A model generated the notes under the pieces. It was given only the letters and a program-made list of their open reading frames with translations, was not told where the DNA came from and ran no database searches. This document shows positions 33,482-41,622 of a stretch of 64,000 bases of DNA, piece by piece. Location of the stretch: NCBI GenBank assembly GCA_016845145.1, contig JAERTE010000146.1, positions 1 through 64,000 on the forward strand, in the 5' to 3' direction. The position numbers and the translations under genes were made by a program. Numbering within the stretch: the stretch's first letter is position 1; every line of letters begins with the position of its first letter. The stretch comes from Rhodospirillaceae bacterium (GTDB lineage Bacteria; Pseudomonadota; Alphaproteobacteria; Rhodospirillales; Casp-alpha2).

Positions 33482-35824
33482 ATGGCTCCCCGTGACGAAG
33501 TTTCCACCTATATCGATACGATTCCACATGGCGTTGATGCATCGGATATCAACCACATGGCTGACCTGGAACGTCAGGTGCGCTGGCTCGCCAGTTGGAC
33601 CATCCACCATGCCAACCATGTGCGCCCCAAAACGGATGACTTGAAGGTCGGGGGGCACCAGGCGTCGTGCGCATCGGCAGTGACGTTGATGACGGCGCTC
33701 TATTTCCATGCGCTCCGTCCCCAAGACCGCGTTGCTGTGAAGCCGCACGCCAGCCCGGTGTTCCATGCGATCCAGTATTTACTGGGCAATCAGAGCCGAG
33801 AAAACCTTGAAGCGTTTCGAGCCTTGGGTGGGGCGCAAAGTTATCCATCTCGCACCAAGGATGCCGACGACGTCGACTTCTCCACCGGTTCTGTGGGGTT
33901 GGGGCCGGCGATGACGGTGTTCGCATCCATGGTGCAGGACTATCTGCGCCGCCATATGGAATCGCAACGCACCGGCGACCCCGGCCGCATGATTGCTTTG
34001 GTTGGCGATGCCGAAATGGATGAAGGCAATATGTACGAAGCCTTGTGGGAAGGCTGGAAACATGGGCTTCGGAATTGCTGGTGGATCATTGATTACAACC
34101 GCCAAAGCCTGGACGGCGTGGTGAGCGACCATCTGTTCCGGCTGATCGACAGAATGTTCCGCACCACCGGCTGGCGGGTGATTACCATCAAGTACGGCAA
34201 GCGCATGATGGAGGCGTTCGGGCGCCCCGGCGGTAAAAACCTGCGCAGATGGATCAACGACTGCCCTAACGATCTCTACGCGGCGCTGACGTTCCAAGGA
34301 GGCGCCGCACAAGGGGGGCAAGTGTGGCGTGACCATTTGATGGCCGATATTGGCCACGACCCGGAGACCGCGCGCCTGATCGCCGGCTACTCCGATGAAG
34401 CGCTGCACGCCCTGATGACCAACTTGGGCGGCCATTGCCTGGAGACCGTCCTCGATGCCTTCGCGACCGCGGCGCAAGATGACATTCCGACCTGCTTTAT
34501 TGCCTATACGGTAAAGGGATGGGGATTGCCGTTGCAGGGCCACAAAGACAATCATGCCGGCCTGATGACGCCCGACCAAATGGCTGGATATCAGGCAAGC
34601 CTCGGTATTGATCGGGGGCAGGAGTGGGAGCCGTTCGCCGGCATTGGCGAGAAAAAAGCGGCGTTGGAATCGTTTCTGGCCGATGTACCGTTCAACCGAA
34701 ACGGTCCGCGCCGCAAAGCCGCCCCAGCGGTCGCGGTGCCCGCGCAGTTGCCGCCGCCCGATGCAACGCGCCTGAGCACGCAGGAAGCTTTCGGGCGGAT
34801 TTTGTTCGATTTGGCAGGGGCGGAAAGCGAACTGGCGCGTCGCATCGTGACCACGTCGCCGGATGTGACGCAGTCCACTAACTTGGGCGGCTGGGTCAAT
34901 CGGCGAGGGTTGTTTGCGCGCGAGGAAAAGGCCGATACCTTCCGCTCTCAGCAAATTCCCTCGACGCAGAAATGGAATTTCACCGATGCCGGCCAGCATA
35001 TGGAATTGGGTATCGCTGAGAACAATTTGTTCATTCTTCTGGCCGCGCTTGGGTTGTCGCATGAGACTTTTGGCGAGCGCTTGTTGCCTATCGGCACGCT
35101 ATACGATCCGTTCATCCAGCGTGGCCTCGATGCGCTCAATTATGCCTGCTATCAGGATTCCCGTTTTATGGTGGTGGCAACGCCATCGGGAATCACGCTT
35201 TCACCGGAAGGCGGTGCCCATCAATCGGTCTCGACACCGTTGATCGGTTTGGCGCAGCCGGGCCTCGCCTATTTCGAGCCGGCCTACGCGGATGAATTGG
35301 CGGCCATCATGCAATGGGGATTCGAGTACATGCAGGCCGATGATGGTGGGGCCGTCTATTTGCGGCTCTCCACTCGTCCAGCCGAGCAGCCGGGCCGGGT
35401 CATGGATGATGCGCTGGTGACCGACGTGGTTGCCGGCGGCTATTGGCTGAGACGCCCGGAAAACAAAACCGCGGGCGCCATCGTCTATACCGGTGCACTT
35501 GCCACCGAGGCGGCAGCGGCGGCAGCGGAGCTCGCCGGTGCCGGCATTCTGGCGGTCACCTCGCCGGATCGCTTGTTCAAGGATTGGCAACGCCGTGGCG
35601 ACGCCTCGCATATATCCGGGTTGCTTGCATCGATGGATCGTGACGCGAAACTGGTTACCGTTCTTGACGGTCACCCCGCGACCCTGTCATGGATTGGCTC
35701 CGTCACCGGGCAGCGCGTTCGTGCATTGGGCGTGGATGGTTTCGGCCAGTGCGGCGGCATGAGCGAGCTTTATGAGGCATACGGAATCGACGCAGGAGCA
35801 ATTGCGACGGCGTTCAAGAATTGA
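33482..35824 (+). CDS. Homodimeric 2-oxoacid dehydrogenase E1 (AceE/MdeB-like), transketolase fold
   Basis: The 780-residue thiamine-diphosphate enzyme resembles the E1 of pyruvate dehydrogenase and the 2-ketobutyrate dehydrogenase MdeB. The N-terminal half has the ThDP/metal motif GDAEMDEGNMYEALWEG closing at WWIIDYNRQSLDG, and an early HANHVRP segment. The second half has SPDVTQSTNLGGWVNR and HMELGIAENNLF, which supplies the conserved Glu. No lipoyl domain or E2/E3 gene is adjacent. The divergent Lrp regulator matches the mdeR-mdeB arrangement, but the substrate is not shown by the sequence. Confidence 0.85.
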   Translation: MAPRDEVSTYIDTIPHGVDASDINHMADLERQVRWLASWTIHHANHVRPKTDDLKVGGHQASCASAVTLMTALYFHALRPQDRVAVKPHASPVFHAIQYLLGNQSRENLEAFRALGGAQSYPSRTKDADDVDFSTGSVGLGPAMTVFASMVQDYLRRHMESQRTGDPGRMIALVGDAEMDEGNMYEALWEGWKHGLRNCWWIIDYNRQSLDGVVSDHLFRLIDRMFRTTGWRVITIKYGKRMMEAFGRPGGKNLRRWINDCPNDLYAALTFQGGAAQGGQVWRDHLMADIGHDPETARLIAGYSDEALHALMTNLGGHCLETVLDAFATAAQDDIPTCFIAYTVKGWGLPLQGHKDNHAGLMTPDQMAGYQASLGIDRGQEWEPFAGIGEKKAALESFLADVPFNRNGPRRKAAPAVAVPAQLPPPDATRLSTQEAFGRILFDLAGAESELARRIVTTSPDVTQSTNLGGWVNRRGLFAREEKADTFRSQQIPSTQKWNFTDAGQHMELGIAENNLFILLAALGLSHETFGERLLPIGTLYDPFIQRGLDALNYACYQDSRFMVVATPSGITLSPEGGAHQSVSTPLIGLAQPGLAYFEPAYADELAAIMQWGFEYMQADDGGAVYLRLSTRPAEQPGRVMDDALVTDVVAGGYWLRRPENKTAGAIVYTGALATEAAAAAAELAGAGILAVTSPDRLFKDWQRRGDASHISGLLASMDRDAKLVTVLDGHPATLSWIGSVTGQRVRALGVDGFGQCGGMSELYEAYGIDAGAIATAFKN

Positions 35825-35836
35825 ATTGGTGTTGGT

Positions 35837-36529
35837 TTGAAAAAAATTGGCGTAATTGGCGGTCTGAGCTGGGTTTCGACGGCAGAGTATTATCGTCGCC
35901 TTAACCAACTTGCGCAGGAACGGCTTGGCGGCGTTCATTCGGCGCGTCTAGTCATTGAGAGCGTCGATAGGCAACGCTATGTGGACGCTGTCATTAAAGA
36001 AAGCGATGAAGCCGCTGCCTGTCAGCAGGTCCTGGAAGCGGCCAGGGCTGTCGAAGCGGCAGGGGCAGCGTTCATTGTTATGAGTTGCAACGATGTTCAT
36101 CGGTTCGTCCCGGAGATCGAACCGCTTATCGGCATTCCGTTTCTTCACATCGCCGAAGTCACGGCCCTAGCAATCAAGGCGCAAGGTCTCCGGCGGGTAT
36201 CTCTTCTCGGTGTTCGCAAGACCATGGAAGGTGATTTTTATCCACTGTTGTTCAAACAACACGGGATTGACCTCGTGGCGCTGAACAAGCCTGAGATGGC
36301 ATTTGTCCACGACAAGATATACGACGAGTTGGTCCAGGATATCTTTACCGATGAGACCCGGGATGGGTATCTCCGGATCATCAATGATCTGCGCACGCGC
36401 GGAGCGGAAGGGGTGGTTCTTGGGTGCACAGAGATACCCTTGTTATTACCGCCCGGAACAATCGAGATGCCTTCGTTTGCAACAACTGAGTTGCATTGCC
36501 GAGCGGCAATTGATGACGCAATCGGATAA
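35837..36529 (+). CDS. Aspartate/glutamate racemase-family protein
   Basis: The 230-residue product starts KKIGVIGGLSWVSTAEYYRRLN, the usual beginning of the family. Both expected catalytic cysteines are present, in VMSCNDVHRF near residue 83 and VLGCTEIPLLL near 197, so a cofactor-independent racemase is likely. The start is TTG at 35837, 12 bases after the dehydrogenase stop, so it is probably co-transcribed. Variation around the first Cys (NDVH rather than NTMH) means the amino acid substrate may differ from aspartate. Confidence 0.87.
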   Translation: MKKIGVIGGLSWVSTAEYYRRLNQLAQERLGGVHSARLVIESVDRQRYVDAVIKESDEAAACQQVLEAARAVEAAGAAFIVMSCNDVHRFVPEIEPLIGIPFLHIAEVTALAIKAQGLRRVSLLGVRKTMEGDFYPLLFKQHGIDLVALNKPEMAFVHDKIYDELVQDIFTDETRDGYLRIINDLRTRGAEGVVLGCTEIPLLLPPGTIEMPSFATTELHCRAAIDDAIG

Positions 36530-36567
36530 GCCGTTTGGCCACGGACGCGGGAATGGCGTTGCCCGTT

Positions 36568-37974
36568 TTAAGTGACAATCGTCCCCGCGAGGTCGTAGTC
36601 GCCCGCATCGGTAATGTTGACCAAGACGATGTCTCCGGGCTCCAGGTCCGGGGCGCCGGCAATTGTTACGGTGCCGTCGATTTCCGGCGCGTCGCCCTGG
36701 GTTCTCCCGATAGCGCCATCTTCGGTAACATCGTCGATAATGACGTCGAGGATGCGGCCGATTTTCGCCTGCATCTTCTCGGTGCTGATCCGATGCTGGG
36801 TTTCCATCAGGCGCTCCCAGCGCTCGTCCATGATGTCGGGGTCGACGGCACCGGGTAGCGCGTTAGCGGCGGCGCCATCCACATGCTCGTATTTAAAGCA
36901 TCCGACGCGGTCCAAGCGCGCCTCTTCGAGCCATTGCAAAAGGAATGAGAAGTCGTCCTCCGTCTCGCCCGGAAAACCGACAATGAAGGTGGAACGGACG
37001 GTGATATCCGGACAAACGTCGCGCCACGAGGCAATACGTTCCAAGATGCGTTCGTGGTCGGCGGGGCGTTTCATGGCCTTCAAAACGCGCGGGCTGGCGT
37101 GTTGGAAAGGGATATCCAGGTAGGGGAGGATTTTTCCGTCCGCCATTAGTGGAATCACATCGTCCACATGCGGATAGGGGTAAACGTAATGCAGCCGCAC
37201 CCAGATGCCAAGATCGCCCAAGGCGGATGCCATGTCCGTCATATGGGTGCGTATCTCGCCGCCCTTCCAGCACCGGCTTTCGTGCTTGAGATCGACGCCG
37301 TATGCGCTGGTATCTTGCGAAATGACCAACAATTCCCGCACGCCCGCATTGGCCAATCTCTCGGCCTCGGATAGCACGTGGTGCACCGGGCGCGATTGTA
37401 AGCGCCCGCGCAGGCTCGGGATGATGCAAAAGCTGCAGTGGTGATTGCAGCCTTCCGAGATTTTCAAATAGGCATAGTGACGCGGCGTCAGGTGCAGGCC
37501 TTCCGGCGGCACCAGGTCTTGGAAAGGGTCATGCGCTGGCGGGACGGCATCGTGCACGGCCTCAACCACGGCCTCGTATTGGTGCGGGCCGCTGACGGCG
37601 AGCACATCAGGGTAAGCGGACCGGATTGCGGTTTCATCGGCACCCATGCAGCCCGTCACGATGACCCGGCCGTTTTGCGCCAGGGCGTCTCCGATAGCTT
37701 CCAGGGATTCCTGCTTGGCGCTGTCAAGAAAACCACAGGTGTTGACGATGACAGCATCGGCGCCTTCATAGGTGCCGGATATCTCGTATCCCTCGGCATG
37801 CAGTTTGGTGAGAATGCGCTCCGAATCGACCAAAGCCTTGGGGCAGCCCAAGCTGACGATGCCGACTTTCGGAGGGTTTGAATTTGCGCCGGAGGACAAG
37901 CCGTCGCTCAGTTCTGATTCTGCCAACCTGCCGAGTCGTGCATGGCTTGTAACTCGCCCAGGCGGTTTTGCCAC
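36568..37974 (-). CDS. rimO: Ribosomal protein S12 methylthiotransferase RimO
   Basis: RimO adds a methylthio group to an Asp of ribosomal protein S12 by radical SAM chemistry. The sequence shows the N-terminal MTTase domain (VGIVSLGCPKALVDSERI, VIVNTCGFLDSAK, VIVTGCMGADE), the radical-SAM cluster motif CNHHCSFCIIPSLRGRLQSR and a C-terminal TRAM domain (AIGRTQGDAPEIDGTV). The annotated ATG at 37974 overlaps the upstream gene by 67 bases. A shorter start near 37905, at CTG or TTG codons next to the upstream stop, is possible; family similarity begins only around PPKVGIVSLGC. Confidence 0.93.
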   Translation of the reverse strand: MAKPPGRVTSHARLGRLAESELSDGLSSGANSNPPKVGIVSLGCPKALVDSERILTKLHAEGYEISGTYEGADAVIVNTCGFLDSAKQESLEAIGDALAQNGRVIVTGCMGADETAIRSAYPDVLAVSGPHQYEAVVEAVHDAVPPAHDPFQDLVPPEGLHLTPRHYAYLKISEGCNHHCSFCIIPSLRGRLQSRPVHHVLSEAERLANAGVRELLVISQDTSAYGVDLKHESRCWKGGEIRTHMTDMASALGDLGIWVRLHYVYPYPHVDDVIPLMADGKILPYLDIPFQHASPRVLKAMKRPADHERILERIASWRDVCPDITVRSTFIVGFPGETEDDFSFLLQWLEEARLDRVGCFKYEHVDGAAANALPGAVDPDIMDERWERLMETQHRISTEKMQAKIGRILDVIIDDVTEDGAIGRTQGDAPEIDGTVTIAGAPDLEPGDIVLVNITDAGDYDLAGTIVT

Positions 37975-38294
37975 ATCTCCAGCTCTTCTTCATCGGCGTC
38001 TTCGTCACCGTCGTCCATCAGTTGCTGGTTGAACTCAACACGGCCTTCGACCACCTTGATCAACTCACGGAAATGTTGTTCGGCCAGGGCATTGATCGCG
38101 ACCTTGCCATCGAACAGCATGTCGGCGCGCTCCATCAGGCCGAGTTTCTCCAGGCGCGCATCAAGAGCGCGCCATTGTTCGTGCCAGGCGGCATAAATGG
38201 AATCCCCGGCAGCCGATTGCCGACCGCCGAATTTTTCATCCAAAGTGCCCATGATCATCATGAACTCGTGTACTGTGAGCTCGATTTTATCCAT
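37908..38294 (-). CDS. Conserved hypothetical acidic protein
   Basis: The 128-residue product starts MDKIELTVHEFMMIMGTLDE and is helical, with an acidic stretch (DDGDEDADEEELEMW) before the end. No signal peptide or catalytic motif is visible. It lies nine bases after the nicotinate phosphoribosyltransferase gene and runs into rimO, so it is part of the aroG-pncB-rimO transcription run. I do not recognise the family. Confidence 0.7.
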   Translation of the reverse strand: MDKIELTVHEFMMIMGTLDEKFGGRQSAAGDSIYAAWHEQWRALDARLEKLGLMERADMLFDGKVAINALAEQHFRELIKVVEGRVEFNQQLMDDGDEDADEEELEMWQNRLGELQAMHDSAGWQNQN

Positions 38295-38303
38295 TTTCGT
38301 CTC

Positions 38304-39464
38304 TTATCCGTTGATTTTTTGAAGCAGGAATTCGCGGCCCACTTTGACGCTTTTGCGCCCGTCGTAAACAACGATGTCTGCGGTGGCATAGGTTTCCGGC
38401 CAAGCGTCGGGAAGGTAAGAGCCCGTGCCGACAAGGTCAATGGGTGCCCCCACATCGGCCATGACCTTGCATTTAACGACGTCGAAACCGGACGATGCGA
38501 CGATCTTGACCTTGTCGAAACCTTCCTGGTCCAAGGCTTGGCGCATATGGAATATTGCGGCGGCTGATACGCCGGTGCCGGTCAGGATTTTGAGCTCGTG
38601 CTCGTTCCGGTAACGGCGCACGGCCAGCGGCGCGTGACGCTCCAGCACGGCATACGACACGGCAGGATCCAGCCCTTCGATAAAGCGCCCGCCGTGGGTG
38701 TCGAGACGAACGGAAAGCCGTCCTTCGGAAGCCAAATTCGGGAACCGTCGGCAAACGGTGAGCGCGTCGGTGATCTCGCGGCCGAAGTAGTCGACCAGGA
38801 CCGTCAACGGCTCATCGGGAAACGTTGCCACATACATTTCGGCGGCTTTCAGTGTGGAGCCCGCGTAACCGATCAGCGCGTGCGGCATGGTGCCCATGCC
38901 AGCCTCGTTGCCGAAATAGTGTGCGGTCGCGGTGGTGGCGTTGCCAACGAATCCTTTGGCGCCGACTTGGCTTTGCGCCGCTTTTGAGCCAACGGAGGCC
39001 GCGTAGGCCATCATTTCAGCCATCTCTTGTCCGGCGCAATGGCGCGCATCCATGGCCAGGAAGGCGGTATCGGGCAACTCCACACACATGGTGAAGGCGT
39101 TGTAAGCGGCAACGCAAGGCGGGCCCAAACGCTGTAGATACAAGGTCTCCAGGTCAACCAACTGACTGAGTGAACCGGAAATATAGAGCAACGGCTCGCC
39201 GGCGCCGACCCATTGGCCTTCTTTATGATTGAGTTCTATGCGAAAAACAGTGCCGCGGTCTGCTGCGACCTGCTGCAGCCAATCCACCATCAGCTTTGGT
39301 GCGAATACGACAGGCCTGCGCATGAAAACAGCATAAGTGACTTCGTGGTCACCAAAGGCCTCGACGGCCTGTTTGGTCTTTCGAAAGTAGTGGTCTGTCC
39401 AATCCGCGATCTCTTGTTCCGTGGCGGAGAGACGACCGTCAATCCCATCTGTTTTTTGCGTCAT
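38304..39464 (-). CDS. Nicotinate phosphoribosyltransferase-family protein
   Basis: The enzyme joins nicotinate to PRPP in NAD salvage. The 386 residues contain TDHYFRKTKQAVEAFGDHEVTY-type N terminus, a His-containing MDARHCAGQEMAEMMAYAAS segment, FVGNATTATAHYFGNEAGMGTMPHALIGY and the phosphate-binding end IVASSGFDVVKCKVMADVGAPIDLVGTGSYL. It is shorter than the classical PncB (about 400-490), which fits the short group of this family. It lies 19 bases after the DAHP synthase gene. The specificity for nicotinate is inferred from the family. Confidence 0.86.
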   Translation of the reverse strand: MTQKTDGIDGRLSATEQEIADWTDHYFRKTKQAVEAFGDHEVTYAVFMRRPVVFAPKLMVDWLQQVAADRGTVFRIELNHKEGQWVGAGEPLLYISGSLSQLVDLETLYLQRLGPPCVAAYNAFTMCVELPDTAFLAMDARHCAGQEMAEMMAYAASVGSKAAQSQVGAKGFVGNATTATAHYFGNEAGMGTMPHALIGYAGSTLKAAEMYVATFPDEPLTVLVDYFGREITDALTVCRRFPNLASEGRLSVRLDTHGGRFIEGLDPAVSYAVLERHAPLAVRRYRNEHELKILTGTGVSAAAIFHMRQALDQEGFDKVKIVASSGFDVVKCKVMADVGAPIDLVGTGSYLPDAWPETYATADIVVYDGRKSVKVGREFLLQKING

Positions 39465-39483
39465 GGCTTGACCCTCGCGGCGA

Positions 39484-40866
39484 CTACGATTGTGCGGCAG
39501 TCTGTTTCGCTTGCTTGCCGCGACCGTCTTTTAACATCTCGGACAATAGGAACGCCAATTCCAGCGACTGCGAGGCGTTGAGCCGAGGGTCGCAATGGGT
39601 GTGGTAGCGCGCCGACAAATCGTCGTCTGAAATCGCGCGTGCGCCACCTGTGCATTCGGTGACCTCCTGGCCGGTCATCTCGAAGTGCACGCCGCCAGCG
39701 TAGGTTCCTTCGGCTTGGTGCACCTGGAAGAAGCCTTTGACCTCACTGAGAATGCTGTCGAAGGGACGGGTCTTGTAGCCGCTGGGGCTTTTGATGGTGT
39801 TGCCGTGCATGGGATCGGAAATCCACGCCACGGAACGGCCTTCGTCGCGGACCCGGCGGACAAGCACAGGTAGCTTTTCGAGAACATTCTCTGCGCCCAT
39901 TCTCGCGATCAGCGTCAGGCGTCCGGGCTCATTGCGTGGGTTGAGAAGATCGATCAGCCGGATCAATTCATCTGTATCCATGCTGGGGCCGACCTTGCAG
40001 CCGATGGGATTGGCGATACCGCGCATGTATTCCACATGGGCGCCATCCAACTGACGCGTGCGGTCACCGATCCAGAGCATATGTGCCGACGTGGCGTAGA
40101 CGTCTCCTGATGTCGAATCGACCCGCGTTAGGGCTTGTTCGTAGTCGAGAAGCAAGCCTTCGTGTGCTGTGTAGAACTCTGTCTCACGAATTTGCGGCGT
40201 GGATTGGGACGTCATCCCGCAAGCGGCCATGAACTCGAGTGTTTCGCTCAGCCGGTCAGCCAGATTGCGGTAACGCTCGGCGGCGGGGCTGTCAGCGACG
40301 AAGCCTAGGTTCCACTGATGCACTTTGTGCAGATCGGCATAACCGCCCTGTGCGAAGGCGCGCAGCAAATTGAGCGTCGATGTCGACTGGTTGTAGACGC
40401 GCATCAGGCGTTCAGGGTCCGGCATGCGTGCATCTTCGGTGAATGCGATGCCGTTGACCATGTCGCCGCGGTAGGATGGCAAGGTGACGCCGTCGATGGT
40501 CTCCGTCGGTGCCGAGCGCGGCTTGGCGAATTGCCCAGCCAGGCGGCCGACCTTAACCACCGGCAACGCTGCGCCGTAGGTCAAGACAACAGCCATCTGC
40601 AGCAACACGCGGAAGGTATCGCGGATATTGTCGGCATTGAACTCAGCAAAACTCTCGGCGCAATCGCCGCCCTGCAACATAAAGGCTTGGCCTTCGGCAA
40701 CTTTTCCAAGTGCTTTGCGCAAGCTGCGGGCTTCGCCGGCAAACACCAGCGGTGGCGAGGCACTCAGGCGTCGCTCGACATCTGCCAATTTATCCGTGTC
40801 CGGGTACTCTGGCACCTGAACGATGGGTTTTCCGCGCCAGCTATCTGGCGTCCATTTTTCGGCCAT
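39484..40866 (-). CDS. Class II 3-deoxy-7-phosphoheptulonate (DAHP) synthase
   Basis: This enzyme catalyses the first step of the shikimate pathway. The 460 residues match the plant-type class II family: KWTPDSWRGKPIVQVPEYPD, PPLVFAGEARSLRKALGKVAEG, FMLQGGDCAESFAEF, GRLAGQFAKPRS, SAHMLWIGDRTRQLDGAHVEY, and WISDPMHGNTIKSPSGYKTR near the C terminus. I chose the ATG at 40866 over 40878 because GAGG lies at a suitable distance. It is the first gene of a run with the phosphoribosyltransferase, a hypothetical protein and rimO. A divergent promoter region separates it from the DsrE gene. Confidence 0.96.
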   Translation of the reverse strand: MAEKWTPDSWRGKPIVQVPEYPDTDKLADVERRLSASPPLVFAGEARSLRKALGKVAEGQAFMLQGGDCAESFAEFNADNIRDTFRVLLQMAVVLTYGAALPVVKVGRLAGQFAKPRSAPTETIDGVTLPSYRGDMVNGIAFTEDARMPDPERLMRVYNQSTSTLNLLRAFAQGGYADLHKVHQWNLGFVADSPAAERYRNLADRLSETLEFMAACGMTSQSTPQIRETEFYTAHEGLLLDYEQALTRVDSTSGDVYATSAHMLWIGDRTRQLDGAHVEYMRGIANPIGCKVGPSMDTDELIRLIDLLNPRNEPGRLTLIARMGAENVLEKLPVLVRRVRDEGRSVAWISDPMHGNTIKSPSGYKTRPFDSILSEVKGFFQVHQAEGTYAGGVHFEMTGQEVTECTGGARAISDDDLSARYHTHCDPRLNASQSLELAFLLSEMLKDGRGKQAKQTAAQS

Positions 40867-41122
40867 GACCGACCTCATGCTTTTCTAAATGACGTAATAT
40901 AATTGCCCAGGGCGTATGCGGCACTGCGTTCATGCCACTTCAGCTTGCTTGGATATACGCTCCCTTGCCCTCGAAAGCCAGAAAAACTGGATCGTTATCA
41001 ATCTTCGAAAGTCGAGCGGGAGCAATCACATATTCGCGATGTTGAATGTTTTTCAATGTTATATGCATAGGCATTTGATAGGGTTCCCGCCAATGATCAT
41101 GGAGTATTGGGAGGTTTTACAC

Positions 41123-41569
41123 ATGAAACGGCATCATTTTTTCGCATCCGTCCTTCTCGCTGTGGGATTGATGGTCGTTCAAGCGGCGCCCGTGTTGGCG
41201 GCGGGCAAGGTTCACAAGCTCGCCATCCACGTGGATGAAAACGACAAGAGCCGCATGAACATGGCACTTAACAATGCCGCTAACGTAATGGCGTACTATG
41301 AGGCGAAGGGCGAGGAAGTTCATATTGAGATCGTTGCTTATGGACCGGGTTTGCATATGTTCCGCGCGGACACGTCGCCGGTGAAACAACGGATTGCGGC
41401 GATGGCGCTGGAGCTGGACAACATCAAGTTTTCCGCCTGTGGCAACACCCACAAGAAGATGAGCAAGAAGGGCAAGGTTGCGCTGATCAGCGAGGCCAAG
41501 CTGGTGCCGTCGGGCGTCGTGCAACTGATGGAACTGCAGGAAAAAGGTTGGGCATACGTCCGCCCCTAG
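41123..41569 (+). CDS. Exported DsrE-family protein
   Basis: The 148-residue product begins with a signal peptide (FFASVLLAVGLMVVQAAPVLAAG) and continues as a DsrE/DsrF-like fold: KLAIHVDENDKSRMNMALNNAAN and IEIVAYGPGLHMFRADTSPVKQR. A single Cys in KFSACGNTHKKM sits where family members carry the sulfur-relay Cys. GGGAGG lies ten bases upstream of the ATG. Cytosolic DsrE proteins move sulfur; the signal peptide implies a periplasmic role, perhaps with sulfane or thiosulfate chemistry. A strong terminator follows. Confidence 0.85.
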   Translation: MKRHHFFASVLLAVGLMVVQAAPVLAAGKVHKLAIHVDENDKSRMNMALNNAANVMAYYEAKGEEVHIEIVAYGPGLHMFRADTSPVKQRIAAMALELDNIKFSACGNTHKKMSKKGKVALISEAKLVPSGVVQLMELQEKGWAYVRP

Positions 41570-41592
41570 TCAGCGTGTCGCGCTTAGCTAAC

Positions 41593-41622
41593 AAAAGCCC
41601 CGCATCTCAGCGGGGCTTTTTT
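41593..41622. terminator. Bidirectional terminator after the DsrE and EAL genes
   Basis: AAAAGCCCCGC (41593-41603) pairs with GCGGGGCTTTT (41610-41620) around ATCTCA, with a T-run to 41622. The minus-strand EAL gene ends at 41621, so its stop lies within the T-run. Confidence 0.93.

Noticed and set aside
33779..35062. 427-codon minus-strand frame opposite the dehydrogenase gene
   Set aside because: Antisense shadow of a conserved enzyme, no start signals and no domain.
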